Shown here one piece after another: positions 1-8,839 of a stretch of DNA of 64,000 bases. A program made the position numbers and the translations under genes. Source of the stretch: Cryobacterium aureum. Lineage in GTDB: Bacteria; Actinomycetota; Actinomycetes; Actinomycetales; Microbacteriaceae. Each line of letters opens with the position of its first letter. Within the stretch, counting starts at the first letter, position 1. Location: positions 97,789 through 161,788 of the forward strand of contig NZ_PPTG01000005.1 in assembly GCF_002954245.1 (NCBI RefSeq), read 5' to 3'. The notes beneath the pieces are model-generated. The model had not been told where the DNA came from, ran no database searches, and worked only from the letters and a program-made list of their open reading frames with translations.

Positions 1-902
1 TGTTCGAGGGATCGTACAAGATCACTGCCGGACTGCTCGAAGACTTCGGACCGGACCGGGTGCTCGACGCCCCGATCGCCGAAGAGGGTTTCGTGGGCGC
101 AGCCCTCGGCGCCGCGATGCTCGGCATGCGCCCGGTGGTCGAAATCATGACCATCAACTTCAGCCTCATCGCGATCGACCAGATCGTGAACCACGCGGCC
201 AAGATGCGGTCGATGTTCGCCGGCCAGGTCTCCATTCCCCTGGTCATTCGCATGCCCGGCGGCGGCGGCCAGCAGCTCGCCGCGACCCACTCCCAGAACC
301 TCGAGGTCTGGTACGCCCACATTCCCGGGCTCAAGGTCGTCGCCCCGTCGACTCCGGCCGACGCGAAGGCGCTCCTCACCGCGGCCATTCGCGACGACGA
401 CCCGGTGATCTTCTTAGAGAACCTGTCGCTCTACAGCGCCAAGGGCGAGGTGCCAGACGGCGAACAGATCGCCGAGATCGGCAAGGCCGCTGTGGTCAAG
501 ACAGGCACCGACCTCACCATCGTGAGCTACTCGCGCGGCACCACGACCGCCCTCGAAGTGGCTCGCCAGCTCGAAGCCGAGGGCCTGTCGATCGAGGTCG
601 TCGACCTCCGCAGCCTACGACCGCTCGACCGCGACACCATCTGCGCCTCGGTGAAAAAGACCGGCCACGCCGTCGTCTTCGAAGACGACTGGCTCAGCTA
701 CGGCATCGGCGCCGAGATCTCGGCGACCATCGGCGAGGGTGCATTCGACTTTCTCGACGCCCCTGTGCGCCGCGTCGCCGCCGCCGAGGTGCCGTTGCCC
801 TACGCCAAGTCCCTCGAGAAAGCAGCGCTGCCCAGCGCAGCCGACCTCGCCAGGGTCGTGCGCGAAGTGCTCAACCTTTCATCCACCCCGAACGACAAGT
901 AG
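1..902 (+). CDS. 2-oxo acid dehydrogenase E1 component, beta subunit (5' partial)
   Basis: This is the C-terminal part of the thiamine-diphosphate E1-beta subunit of a pyruvate/branched-chain 2-oxo acid dehydrogenase complex. It decarboxylates the 2-oxo acid and passes the acyl group to the lipoyl arm of E2. The frame is open from base 3 and reads FEGSYKITAGLLEDFGPDRV before the first in-window GTG (60), so the true start lies upstream of the window. Family signatures are APIAEEGFVGAALGAA and the C-terminal transketolase fold (VDLRSLRPLDRDTICASVKKT). The E2 gene follows after 9 bp, giving an E1-alpha/E1-beta/E2 operon order. Whether the complex acts on pyruvate or branched-chain acids cannot be decided here. 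Confidence 0.93.
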   Translation, partial: FEGSYKITAGLLEDFGPDRVLDAPIAEEGFVGAALGAAMLGMRPVVEIMTINFSLIAIDQIVNHAAKMRSMFAGQVSIPLVIRMPGGGGQQLAATHSQNLEVWYAHIPGLKVVAPSTPADAKALLTAAIRDDDPVIFLENLSLYSAKGEVPDGEQIAEIGKAAVVKTGTDLTIVSYSRGTTTALEVARQLEAEGLSIEVVDLRSLRPLDRDTICASVKKTGHAVVFEDDWLSYGIGAEISATIGEGAFDFLDAPVRRVAAAEVPLPYAKSLEKAALPSAADLARVVREVLNLSSTPNDK

Positions 903-911
903 GAGCCGGCC

Positions 912-2180
912 ATGCCCGACGTCATCATGCCCCGCCTCTCCGACACCATGGAGGAGGGCGAACTCAGCCGCTGGATGAAACAGGTCGGCGACGAGATTCA
1001 CAAGGGCGACGTACTCGCCGAGATCGAGACCGACAAGGCCACGATGGACCTCGAAGCCTTCGACAACGGTATTCTCGAACAGCTGCTCGTCGTGGCCGGC
1101 GCCCTCGTTCCCATCGGGGCACCGGTAGCCCGCATCGGCGACGGCAGCAACATCGTCGAAGGCGGCACGACGCCCGCAGCGCCTACCGCTCCGGTAGCGG
1201 ATGCCGTGGCTCCAGCCGCGCCCGCCGCCGCTGCCGCGGCGGCAACACCTGCCGTCCTGGCACCCGCCTCGGCAACACCCGCTGCCCCGGTGGCAACCGG
1301 CGAGCTGCGTACCTCTCCGCTGGCCCGCAAGATCGGTCGCGAGCACGGCATCGACCTGCACACCATCGCGGGCACCGGGCCGCAGGGCCGCATCACCCGC
1401 ACCGACGTCGACACGGCTATCGTCGCGCAGGCGGCCGCAGCATCCGCCCCGGCACCGATCGAGGCAGTCGCCGCCGCAACGCCGGTCGTTTCGACGGATT
1501 CGATCTCCGTTCCGGTCAGCCGTATCCGCGCCGTTACGGCCCGCCGGCTCACCGAGAGCCAGGCCGTGCCGCACTTCTTCCTCACCAGCGTCGTCAATGT
1601 GGAGCGACTCGTCGCGTTCCGCGCCGGCGCGAACGCCTCGCTTGAGACGATCGGCAGCAAGGTCAGCCTGAACGACCTGTTCGTGCGGGCCAGCGCGGTA
1701 GCGCTCCGTGCCCACCCCGAAGTCAACGCCTCGTGGGGCGACGGCGTCATTGTGCGCCACCAGCACGTCAACGTGGGCGTGGCGGTCGCGACCGACGACG
1801 GCCTGCTGGTTCCAGTTGTCGCCGACGCCGACCAGAAATCGCTCGCCGCCATTGCTACCGAGACGCGCGCCCTGGCCGGCCTGGCACGCACGGGCGGCTT
1901 GTCCCTCGCCCAGATGTCGGGCGGAACCTTCACCATCAGCAACCTCGGCATGTTCGGGATCGACTCGTTCACCGCCGTGTTGAACCCGCCGGAAGCCGGA
2001 ATCCTGGCGATCGGTGCCGCGAGCGACGTTCCGGCCGTGCGAGACGGTGTTCTGGTGACCGTGCCCATGGTGAAGATCACCCTGACCGTCGACCATCGGG
2101 TACTCGACGGGGCCGTCGCCGCCGCGTTCCTGCGCGACCTCACGACCCTGCTCGAGGAGCCGCTGCGCATCGTTCTCTAA
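912..2180 (+). CDS. Dihydrolipoamide acyltransferase (E2) of 2-oxo acid dehydrogenase
   Basis: E2 core enzyme that moves the acyl group from lipoyl-lysine to CoA. Order of domains in 422 residues: one lipoyl domain with the lipoylated lysine near residue 42 (EIETDKATMDLE), a long Ala/Pro linker (about 85-135), a peripheral subunit-binding domain (TSPLARKIGREHGIDL, about 140-175) and the catalytic domain ending in the acyltransferase motif DHRVLDGA with the catalytic His near 395. ATG 912 follows AGGAGCCGGCC directly after E1-beta. Its stop overlaps the stop of the opposite-strand gene by 4 bp (convergent). No E3 gene is visible downstream. Confidence 0.95.
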   Translation: MPDVIMPRLSDTMEEGELSRWMKQVGDEIHKGDVLAEIETDKATMDLEAFDNGILEQLLVVAGALVPIGAPVARIGDGSNIVEGGTTPAAPTAPVADAVAPAAPAAAAAAATPAVLAPASATPAAPVATGELRTSPLARKIGREHGIDLHTIAGTGPQGRITRTDVDTAIVAQAAAASAPAPIEAVAAATPVVSTDSISVPVSRIRAVTARRLTESQAVPHFFLTSVVNVERLVAFRAGANASLETIGSKVSLNDLFVRASAVALRAHPEVNASWGDGVIVRHQHVNVGVAVATDDGLLVPVVADADQKSLAAIATETRALAGLARTGGLSLAQMSGGTFTISNLGMFGIDSFTAVLNPPEAGILAIGAASDVPAVRDGVLVTVPMVKITLTVDHRVLDGAVAAAFLRDLTTLLEEPLRIVL

Positions 2181-2413
2181 CCCGGTCCGCCCCGGCGCCC
2201 GCGCGGCTCGGGCGCTGGTGGCACCTCTTTCGCAGCCACGACGTCGGCCATGGCGAGCATGACCAGACCGCGCTTGGTCTCCACCGAAACGGATGCCGCG
2301 CTGCGGCCGCGCAGAAAGCCCAGCGCGTCCGTGTACCCACCGGGGATTCGGCACCGCACGACGACGCGGGTGCCGAGCGGGGCATCCGCTAAGAACTCGA
2401 AGGGCGAGCTCAT
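2177..2413 (-). CDS. Small SH3-like domain protein (Rv0428c N-terminal-domain type)
   Basis: A 78-residue protein whose central stretch (GTRVVVRCRIPGGYTDALGFLRGRS followed by a beta-rich segment and ADVVAAKEVPP) resembles the small SH3-like beta-barrel that precedes the GNAT domain in actinobacterial acetyltransferases of the Rv0428c type. Here it stands alone, without a GNAT domain. Its ATG overlaps the stop of the upstream ktrA-like gene in an ATGA arrangement, so it is translationally coupled as the third gene of the ktrB-ktrA operon. The function is unknown. The family assignment is from memory of the motif; the operon link is seen directly. Confidence 0.7.
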   Translation of the reverse strand: MSSPFEFLADAPLGTRVVVRCRIPGGYTDALGFLRGRSAASVSVETKRGLVMLAMADVVAAKEVPPAPEPRGRRGGPG

Positions 2414-3108
2414 CGCATGAGACTGTATTCTTCGACCCGCGCCGATTCTCCGGCGATGAGGATGATGTCGCCGTCTTCGATCACGGTGTCGAGCGAGGTA
2501 TAGCTCCAGCCGGCACCGGGCCGGTGAAAAGCCGTTACGGTGATACCGTACCGGGCGCGCACTTTGGCCTGGCCAAGCGGCACGCCAATCAGCGAGCGTG
2601 GCGGAGCCGTTTTGACCAAGGCGAAATTCTCGCCAATCTCGATGTAGTCCTGCATGGCGCCGCGCACCAGGTGGGCGACGCGCTGCCCCATGTCCTTCTC
2701 CGGGTAGATGACGTGGTTGACGCCGAGCTGGGTGAGAATCTCGCCGTGCGGGTCGCTGACGGCTTTCGCCCAGATGTTGGCAATGCCGAGTTTGAGCAGC
2801 AGCGAAGCGGTGAGAATATTCGCTTGGATATCGCCGCCGATCGCCACGACCACGCTGGAGAAGTCCGGCACTGAGAGCTCCCGCAGGGTCGCCTCCTTGG
2901 TCGAATCGGCGCGCACCACGTGGGTGAGCAGCCGGTTGTGCAGCTGCACGACCTCTTCGTCGCCGTCGATGCCGAGCACCTCGGTGCCGCTCTTCATGAG
3001 CTCGAGGGCCAGGGCGCTGCCGAACCGCCCCAGACCAATGACCACCACGGACTCGGCCTCGGCCAGGCGCGCGGGGTCACGATGCCCGAACAGGGAATAT
3101 TTAGCCAA
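2410..3108 (-). CDS. ktrA: KtrA/TrkA-type potassium uptake regulatory subunit (RCK domain)
   Basis: Cytoplasmic gating subunit of a Ktr/Trk potassium channel. 232 residues: an RCK-N Rossmann domain with the nucleotide-binding motif VVVIGLGRFGSALALEL near residue 20 and the acidic residue at the end of beta 2 (GIDGDEE), then an RCK-C domain (about 140-225). The TTG start at 3108 is chosen because it gives LAKYSLFGHRD, has AAAGG upstream and overlaps the ktrB stop by 8 bp. A longer frame reaching 3162 would run into ktrB and is rejected. It forms an operon with the membrane subunit before it and the small SH3-like protein after it. Confidence 0.92.
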   Translation of the reverse strand: MAKYSLFGHRDPARLAEAESVVVIGLGRFGSALALELMKSGTEVLGIDGDEEVVQLHNRLLTHVVRADSTKEATLRELSVPDFSSVVVAIGGDIQANILTASLLLKLGIANIWAKAVSDPHGEILTQLGVNHVIYPEKDMGQRVAHLVRGAMQDYIEIGENFALVKTAPPRSLIGVPLGQAKVRARYGITVTAFHRPGAGWSYTSLDTVIEDGDIILIAGESARVEEYSLMR

Positions 3109-4540
3109 TGATCGGCCTTTCTTTGGGGTACTCGTAGGTAGAACGCCGATCGCGCAGAGCAATGGCCGAGGCGAAGGTGATCGGGCCGAGCCGGCCGATG
3201 AACATGAGCAGAATCAAGATGAGCTGCCCCTCCCACGGCAGGCCCGCTGTGATGCCGGTGGACAGCCCCACGGTCGCGAACGCACTGATGGTCTCGAACA
3301 GCAGCGCGTCCAGGGAAATCTCCGTCATGAGCATGAGCGCCGCGGTGGCGGCAATGATGACGCCGACAGCGAGCAGGGCGATCGTGATGGCCTCGCGGTG
3401 CACCGCCCGTGAGAGCCGCTTGCCGAACACGTTCACGGCCACCTGGCCGCGGACCTCGGTCCACAGAATGAAGAACAGCACAGCGAAGGTCGTGATCTTG
3501 ATGCCGCCGGCGGTTCCGGCCGGACCTCCACCGATCAGCATGAGAACGTCCATGCCGAGCAGGGTCGCGGAGTCCAGCTGGCCAATGTCGACGCTGTTGA
3601 ATCCCGCAGTGCGGGTCTGCACTGACTGAAAGAACCCGGCGAGCAACTTGCCCGGCCAGTCCAGCGGGCCGAGCGTATTCGGATTCGACCATTCAACCGC
3701 GGTGATATATGCCGTCCCGAGAATAAGCAGTGCGATCGTGCCGGCGAGGACGATTCGGGTGTTCATGGTCCAGGTGCGAATCGACCAGCTGAACGGACGC
3801 GTCCGCAGCTGCCGCCGCAGCTGCACGATCACCGGAAAGCCCAGGCCCCCAAGAATGACGGCGGCGCTGATCGGCAGGCAGATCCAGGCATCCGTTGCGT
3901 AGCCCATGAGATTGTCGCTGAACAATGCAAATCCGGCGTTGTTGAAGCTCGACACCGAGTGGAACACCCCCAGCCAGATGGCCCGACCAACGGGCTCGCC
4001 GTAGCCGAGCGTGAACCGCAGCGCGAGCAGGACGGCTACGGTGATTTCGATCGCGACCGAGATACGTACGACACCAAAGACGAGTCCCTTCACGTCTTCG
4101 AGGCCGACACTCTTGGTTTCGGCGGCCGCCGTGATGCGTGATCTGAGGGAGAGCTTGCGGGCGATCGCCAGACCCACCACCGAGGCGAACGACATGATCC
4201 CGAAACCGCCGATTTGAATCAGCAGCAGAATGACGATCTGGCCGAACGGCGTCCAGTACACCGCGGTATCGACGACGGTCAGCCCGGTGACGCAGACCGC
4301 GCTCGTCGCGGTGAACAGCGCCTCCAGAAATGAGGCCCCGCCCGGTCCGACCCGGGCATTCGGCAGCATCAGCAGTGCCGTACCACCGAGAATGGTCAGG
4401 GCGAAGCCCGAAACGACAACTTGCGCCGGATGCAGCCGGTGCCGCTTCGTTGTATTGCCGCGTTCGCGGACGGCCCGTGAGTGCACGGAGCCAACTCTAC
4501 GCCGGGCACGCGCCAGGGGTTGTGCACGATTCGTCGACAT
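3101..4540 (-). CDS. ktrB: KtrB/TrkH-family potassium transporter membrane subunit
   Basis: K+-conducting membrane subunit of the superfamily of K+ transporters. 479 residues with a basic cytoplasmic N-terminus (about 1-40) and repeated M1-P-M2 units. Glycine-containing selectivity-filter segments are visible (VCVTGLTVVDT, FNNAGFALFSDN, TRTAGFNSVDIG, ATVGLSTGITAGL). The segment GGGPAGTAGGIKITTFAV near the third repeat is characteristic of the TrkH/KtrB line. ATG at 4540. It is the promoter-proximal gene of the ktrB-ktrA-SH3 operon and is divergent from the hypothetical membrane protein at 4643. Confidence 0.93.
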   Translation of the reverse strand: MSTNRAQPLARARRRVGSVHSRAVRERGNTTKRHRLHPAQVVVSGFALTILGGTALLMLPNARVGPGGASFLEALFTATSAVCVTGLTVVDTAVYWTPFGQIVILLLIQIGGFGIMSFASVVGLAIARKLSLRSRITAAAETKSVGLEDVKGLVFGVVRISVAIEITVAVLLALRFTLGYGEPVGRAIWLGVFHSVSSFNNAGFALFSDNLMGYATDAWICLPISAAVILGGLGFPVIVQLRRQLRTRPFSWSIRTWTMNTRIVLAGTIALLILGTAYITAVEWSNPNTLGPLDWPGKLLAGFFQSVQTRTAGFNSVDIGQLDSATLLGMDVLMLIGGGPAGTAGGIKITTFAVLFFILWTEVRGQVAVNVFGKRLSRAVHREAITIALLAVGVIIAATAALMLMTEISLDALLFETISAFATVGLSTGITAGLPWEGQLILILLMFIGRLGPITFASAIALRDRRSTYEYPKERPIIG

Positions 4541-4642
4541 ATAGTTCTACTCGGTTCAGACCGCTTCGTCTACCCCCTCGGGCCAAGAAAGAGATACCGC
4601 TCGAAGTGCGGGATACTGCATTTGAGGGGTGAGACGAAACAC

Positions 4643-5200
4643 ATGGTGCGCGAGGGGACCGAGCCGGGCGGAATGCAGATTTTGCGACCCCGGCGAAAGC
4701 TGGTCGCGCGGTCGATCGTCGCTGCACTGTCGTTCATGTTGCCCCTACTGATCGTGCTGTATTGGCTCGCTATTCCCCGCGACACCTGGATGTTCGTCGC
4801 CGCCGTTCAGCTCGGCCTGACCGTTCTCGGAGTGGTCGCTGTGTGCGGAGCACGCAAGATGTGCGTCACCGTGACGGGTACGCGTCTGGAGAGCCGAAAC
4901 CTGCTGGGCCGCCTGACCACGATTGACACGGCCGATATTGCCAGCGTTCTGCTCGTCGATGTCTATCAGAACGGGGTGGTCGACACGCTCCCGCACCTGT
5001 ATCTGCTGGACTCCGCCGGCGACGTACTCCTCCGTCTCCGGGGCCAGTTCTGGCCCCAATCGGGGCTCGAGAATGTGATCGACACGCTCGGGGTAGCCGT
5101 CGTGCGCCCCCCCGACCCGCTCACCCTGGCCGAGCTAGGGCGCCTCCGCCCGCAGCTGGTTCACCGCTGGACGCGGCGCACCGCTCGGCTGGGCCTCTAA
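4643..5200 (+). CDS. Hypothetical membrane protein with two N-terminal TM helices
   Basis: 185 residues, not recognised as a named family. A basic N-terminus (LRPRRKLVARS) is followed by two hydrophobic helices (about 27-46 and 50-72), then a soluble beta-rich tail (about 75-150) resembling the PH-like domain found after two TM helices in many actinobacterial membrane proteins (TRLESRNLLGRLTTIDTADIASV). The end is basic. ATG 4643 is taken as start; an alternative is ATG 4673. The open frame extends upstream to 4481 but overlaps the divergent ktrB. No function is inferred. Confidence 0.6.
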   Translation: MVREGTEPGGMQILRPRRKLVARSIVAALSFMLPLLIVLYWLAIPRDTWMFVAAVQLGLTVLGVVAVCGARKMCVTVTGTRLESRNLLGRLTTIDTADIASVLLVDVYQNGVVDTLPHLYLLDSAGDVLLRLRGQFWPQSGLENVIDTLGVAVVRPPDPLTLAELGRLRPQLVHRWTRRTARLGL

Positions 5201-5263
5201 AATTTCCGCCGGTCCGGGCCGCTGAGGCGCAGCCGACTGCGTGGTTGGCGCCCACTCTGCCAT

Positions 5264-6649
5264 CTAGTGCCCCCGGCCCGACACGACGTCGGCTATGCGT
5301 GCCAGTGGCGACGTCGTTCGATGGCCGGCGAGCTCCGCTCGATCCGCCAGCGAATAGGCTCGGTAGAGTGCTGTGACGGCCAGCCAGCGCAATGGCTCCG
5401 GCTCCCACGCGCGCACCCGGTGGTTTACCCAGGGCAACCGAACCAAGTCGCTGTCCCGGCCGAGAATGAGGTCGGTCAGCGTGCGCCCGGCGAGGTTCGT
5501 GGTCGCGACCCCGGTACCCACGTAGCCGCCGGCCCAGGCCAGTCCGGTCTGCGGGTCGAGACCGACGGTGGCGGCCCAGTCTCGGGGAACACCGAGCACA
5601 CCGGACCAGGCGTGGTCGATGCGGGCGCTCGACGTCGCCGGAAAGAAGCGCACCAGAATGTCACGGAGGGCGTCGACGGTGGCCTGCGGGGTTTGGCCGT
5701 CGGCATCCGTTTGCGAACCGAAGCGGTATGGCACGCCACGCCCGCCGATCGCGATGCGGTCGTCGCTCGTGCGCTGCGCGTACATGTATGCGTGGGCCAT
5801 GTCGCCCAGGGTTTCCCGGCCCGACCAGCCAATACTCTCCCACACGGATGCCGCCAGCGGCTCGGTCGCGATCAGCGACGAATTCATGGGGAGCCAGGTT
5901 CGGTGCAGTCCCTTGAGGCCGGCCGTGAACCCCTCCGTGGCACGCACGACGAACGTGCCCTCGACGGTTCCGGCAGCGGTCACCGCCCGGTGCGGCGCGA
6001 TCTCGCTCACCGGGGTGTTCTCGTAGATCTCCACTCCGAGGGCTTCGACAGCGCGGGCCAGGCCGGCTACGAGCACGGCCGGGTTGATGCGGGCGCAGTG
6101 CGGATGCCACATGGCCCCGGTGGCGCCCGCCACGTTGATGCGGTTCTGCGCCGCGGTTTTCGAGAGCAATTCAACGTCGGTGTGCGCCCACGTTTGCTCG
6201 GCACGGGCAGTCTGTTCCAGCCGGTGCTGTTGCGCCGGGTCGTAGGCCACCGTGAACTCGCCACCCTTGACGATTCCCGCGTCGATGTCTTCGAGGGCCG
6301 CAACCCGGATAACCTCATCGACCGTGTCGTTCATCGCGGCTTGAAACTGTTCGGCGGCGGGGCGGCCGTGACTTTTCACGTACTGCTCGCGGCCGCCGGT
6401 GACCGAGTTGGTCAGCCAGCCGCCGTTCCGGCCGGAGGCGCCGAAGCCGGCGAAGCGCGCCTCCAATACGATGACGCGCAGCTGGGGCGCCGCCTTCTTG
6501 AGGTAGTAGGCCGTCCACAGCCCGGTGTAGCCGGCGCCGACGATGACGACATGGGCTTGGGTCGACCCGGGCAGGGCTGCGCGCGGGGCTGGCTGACCGA
6601 GCTGGTTCCACCAGAACGAGACCTGTCCGTTCTGCCGGGCTTTCGTCAC
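5264..6649 (-). CDS. FAD-dependent amine/amino-acid oxidoreductase (DAO family, PuuB-like)
   Basis: 461-residue flavoprotein of the glycine oxidase/D-amino-acid oxidase superfamily. N-terminal SFWWNQLG is followed by the dinucleotide-binding motif VVIVGAGYTGLWTAYYLKK (about 33-51) and RFAGFGASGRNGGW, as seen in gamma-glutamylputrescine oxidases and related amine oxidases. The C-terminal FAD motif GGYVGTGVATTNLAGRTLTDLI is present (about 400). The start is GTG 6649, overlapping the stop of the PAP2 gene in a GTGA arrangement. A longer frame to 6892 lies inside that gene. The substrate is unknown; polyamine or amino-acid oxidation is the family-level expectation. Confidence 0.85.
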   Translation of the reverse strand: MTKARQNGQVSFWWNQLGQPAPRAALPGSTQAHVVIVGAGYTGLWTAYYLKKAAPQLRVIVLEARFAGFGASGRNGGWLTNSVTGGREQYVKSHGRPAAEQFQAAMNDTVDEVIRVAALEDIDAGIVKGGEFTVAYDPAQQHRLEQTARAEQTWAHTDVELLSKTAAQNRINVAGATGAMWHPHCARINPAVLVAGLARAVEALGVEIYENTPVSEIAPHRAVTAAGTVEGTFVVRATEGFTAGLKGLHRTWLPMNSSLIATEPLAASVWESIGWSGRETLGDMAHAYMYAQRTSDDRIAIGGRGVPYRFGSQTDADGQTPQATVDALRDILVRFFPATSSARIDHAWSGVLGVPRDWAATVGLDPQTGLAWAGGYVGTGVATTNLAGRTLTDLILGRDSDLVRLPWVNHRVRAWEPEPLRWLAVTALYRAYSLADRAELAGHRTTSPLARIADVVSGRGH

Positions 6650-7350
6650 GACCTGGCTTCTTTCTGTCGCTGCCGTTCGAGTCGACGCCGTGCGGCCAGT
6701 TCCCGTTCGCCATCGAGTTTGGCGGCGACCGGAGCCCACAGCACGATGGCGACACCGGCGCCGAGCAATAACCCACCGATGGTATCGGTGAGCCAGTGCG
6801 CCCCCAGATACGTGCGGCTGAGCAGCATCACGATCGTGTACGCGGCGCCGGCGAGCGCCACCCAGAATCGCGGAAAAATAATGGCAAGGCACACCGCCAT
6901 GGTCGCCGCATTGGCGACATGGCCAGAAGGAAACGACCCAAAATCGGAGACGACCAGCATGTCTTCAGGACGCGCCCGTCCAAATACCTGTTTGAGCAGT
7001 TGCACGCCGCCCGCACTCAGCACCGTGGCCACGAGGTAGTACCCCGCCGCCCACGGCCGTTTGAACAGCACGATCACGAGGATGATGGCGAGCGGCACGA
7101 CCAGAACGCCGAACAGGCCGCCGCCGAGCGCGTTCATGAACAGCGACGGAATTTCCCAGACCGGCGAGCGGTGCTCGATGATCTCGCCCATCCACTCGGT
7201 GTCAACCTCGAGGGCGACGCCGTTGGCCCGCACGACCACCACGAGGCCGAGCAGGGCGGTGAGCGCGAGGGCGGACAGCCCGCTGATGACGGGCCAGCGA
7301 CGTGAGATGCGGCGTGCGGCGGGGTCGGCGGCGCGTTCCGGGTTAGTCAT
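6646..7350 (-). CDS. PAP2-superfamily membrane phosphatase
   Basis: 234-residue integral membrane phosphatase of the PAP2/undecaprenyl-diphosphatase-like superfamily. All three catalytic motifs are visible: KQVFGRARP (120-128), PSGH (141-144) and SRTYLGAHWLTD (178-189, with the catalytic His and Asp). About six hydrophobic helices surround them, and the C-terminus is strongly basic. It is translationally coupled to the downstream flavoprotein by a 4-bp overlap. The likely substrate is a lipid phosphate or diphosphate at the outer membrane face; the exact lipid is not predictable. Confidence 0.9.
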   Translation of the reverse strand: MTNPERAADPAARRISRRWPVISGLSALALTALLGLVVVVRANGVALEVDTEWMGEIIEHRSPVWEIPSLFMNALGGGLFGVLVVPLAIILVIVLFKRPWAAGYYLVATVLSAGGVQLLKQVFGRARPEDMLVVSDFGSFPSGHVANAATMAVCLAIIFPRFWVALAGAAYTIVMLLSRTYLGAHWLTDTIGGLLLGAGVAIVLWAPVAAKLDGERELAARRRLERQRQKEARS

Positions 7351-7419
7351 CCCGCCATCGTAGGTCTATTGCCCCCGCACCGGGGCGACTCGCCGCCATC
7401 CGCTCGCTGTATTACGCAC

Positions 7420-7482
7420 GGGGCCCAGGCCCGGGCCCTGGGCCCAGTTTATAAACTGGGCCCGCGTTCACACCATGGGCCC
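7420..7482 (+). repeat. 63-bp GGGCCC palindromic element, copy 1
   Basis: Intergenic element with four GGGCCC sites. Its core at 7440-7463 is a perfect 24-bp palindrome (half site GGGCCCAGTTTA). It is preceded by a GGGCCC-rich near-palindrome and followed after 13 bp by a fourth GGGCCC. The same architecture and exactly the same 63-bp length recur at 34840, 35012 and, inverted, 37434. It lies between two genes of the same strand (Bcr/CflA exporter and PAP2). Confidence 0.9.
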
Positions 7483-7526
7483 AGTCCGTGAGATACCTCG
7501 ATCGTGGGCCAAGCGAGCGCCTCGGC

Positions 7527-8804
7527 CTAGCGGTCGAGCGCTGGCACGGTGCGCGGGCGCACGATCAGCCAGAGCGAAAGAATTGAGATCACGGCGGTGA
7601 CGCCCATGACGGATGCCATCGGTATCGCCGTGCCCACTCCGAGCAGTCCTACAATCGGCGAGATCAGACCGGCCACACCGAAGTTAGCTGCGCCGAGCAA
7701 GGACGCCGCGGTTCCGGCCTCGTGGCCGTGGGCGTTGAGCGCGATGACCTGAACGCTCGGCAGGGTGAAGCCGCAGGCCGCGATGAAGAACCAGAGCGGC
7801 ACCAGGGTACCCCACAGCCCAATGCCGGCCAGGTCGAGCAGCACAATGGCAGCAGCGGTAATCAGCAACACGACCGTGGAGACGGAGAGAATCCACTGCG
7901 GCCCAATATTGAAGCGGTGCATCAGGCGGGAGCTCAGCTGCACGCCGGTGACCACACCGAGGGAGTTGACGGCGAACAGCAAACCGTACTCCTGCGGACT
8001 GAACTCATAGACGTCCTGAAACAAAAACGGTGAGGCCGACAGGTACGAGAACAACCCGGTAAAGGTCATCGCCCCGATGATCGCGACGCCCACGAAGGTG
8101 CGGTCGCTCAGGACCGCTTTGTAGCGTTGGCCGAGCGTGCTGTGGCCCTTCGCGTGGCGTTCGCTCTCGGGCAGGGTTTCAACGATCCAGAAGGCGACGG
8201 CCAGGATCACGATGACGCCGTAGGCCGCGAGTACCCAGAAGATACCGCGCCAGTTCATGACGAGCAGAAGCTGCGAGCCGATCACCGGCGCCAGAACGGG
8301 CGCGAGGCCGCTGACCAGCGCGAGGCGGGAGAGCATCTTGACGAGCGGCTTGCCGCCGAACAGGTCGCGCACCATGGCCATGGCGACGACCGCACCGGCC
8401 GCGGCGCCAAAGCCCTGCAGCACGCGGAAGATGGCGAGCACGACGATGTCGTTCGACAGTGCCGCGCCGACGCAGGCGAGAATGTGCACACCGGTCGCGA
8501 GCATGAGCGGCAGCCGGCGGCCGACCTTGTCGCTCCAGGGGCCCACGACCAGCTGGCCGAAACCAAAACCAATCATGGTTCCGGTCAGGGTGAGCTGAAT
8601 GACCGACGGCAACACGTTGAATTCGCTTTCCAGAGTTGGAAAGGCCGGCAGATAGAGGTCGATGGTGAACGGGCCGAGCGCCGTGAGTGCCCCGAGAATG
8701 AGAATGTAGACGATGCGCTGGCGCCGAGTCAGTTTGTCCCCGGGGTGCGCGGCGGTGGAGGCGAGTTGCGCGGCGCTAACCACGGGGATACTGGCAGTAA
8801 TCAC
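7527..8804 (-). CDS. Bcr/CflA-family MFS multidrug efflux transporter
   Basis: 425 residues with 12 predicted TM helices. The N-terminal ILGALTALGPFTIDLYLPAFP is the signature of the Bcr/CflA drug-resistance family (DHA1). The loop 2-3 motif GPWSDKVGRRLP and the TM4-5 segment RVLQGFGAAAGAVVAMAMVRDLF follow. Start GTG 8804. It is the last gene before the PAP2/63-bp element region and is preceded on the same strand by a ROK regulator (36 bp away), so the two may be co-transcribed. Drug specificity cannot be read from sequence. Confidence 0.9.
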   Translation of the reverse strand: MITASIPVVSAAQLASTAAHPGDKLTRRQRIVYILILGALTALGPFTIDLYLPAFPTLESEFNVLPSVIQLTLTGTMIGFGFGQLVVGPWSDKVGRRLPLMLATGVHILACVGAALSNDIVVLAIFRVLQGFGAAAGAVVAMAMVRDLFGGKPLVKMLSRLALVSGLAPVLAPVIGSQLLLVMNWRGIFWVLAAYGVIVILAVAFWIVETLPESERHAKGHSTLGQRYKAVLSDRTFVGVAIIGAMTFTGLFSYLSASPFLFQDVYEFSPQEYGLLFAVNSLGVVTGVQLSSRLMHRFNIGPQWILSVSTVVLLITAAAIVLLDLAGIGLWGTLVPLWFFIAACGFTLPSVQVIALNAHGHEAGTAASLLGAANFGVAGLISPIVGLLGVGTAIPMASVMGVTAVISILSLWLIVRPRTVPALDR

Positions 8805-8839
8805 GAAAACGGATGTCCTTGGTCGGTCTGGAAACGATT

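Noticed and set aside
879..2354. Minus-strand frame of 491 codons opposite the E2 gene
   Set aside because: Gly/Arg-rich antisense shadow of the dihydrolipoamide acyltransferase gene.
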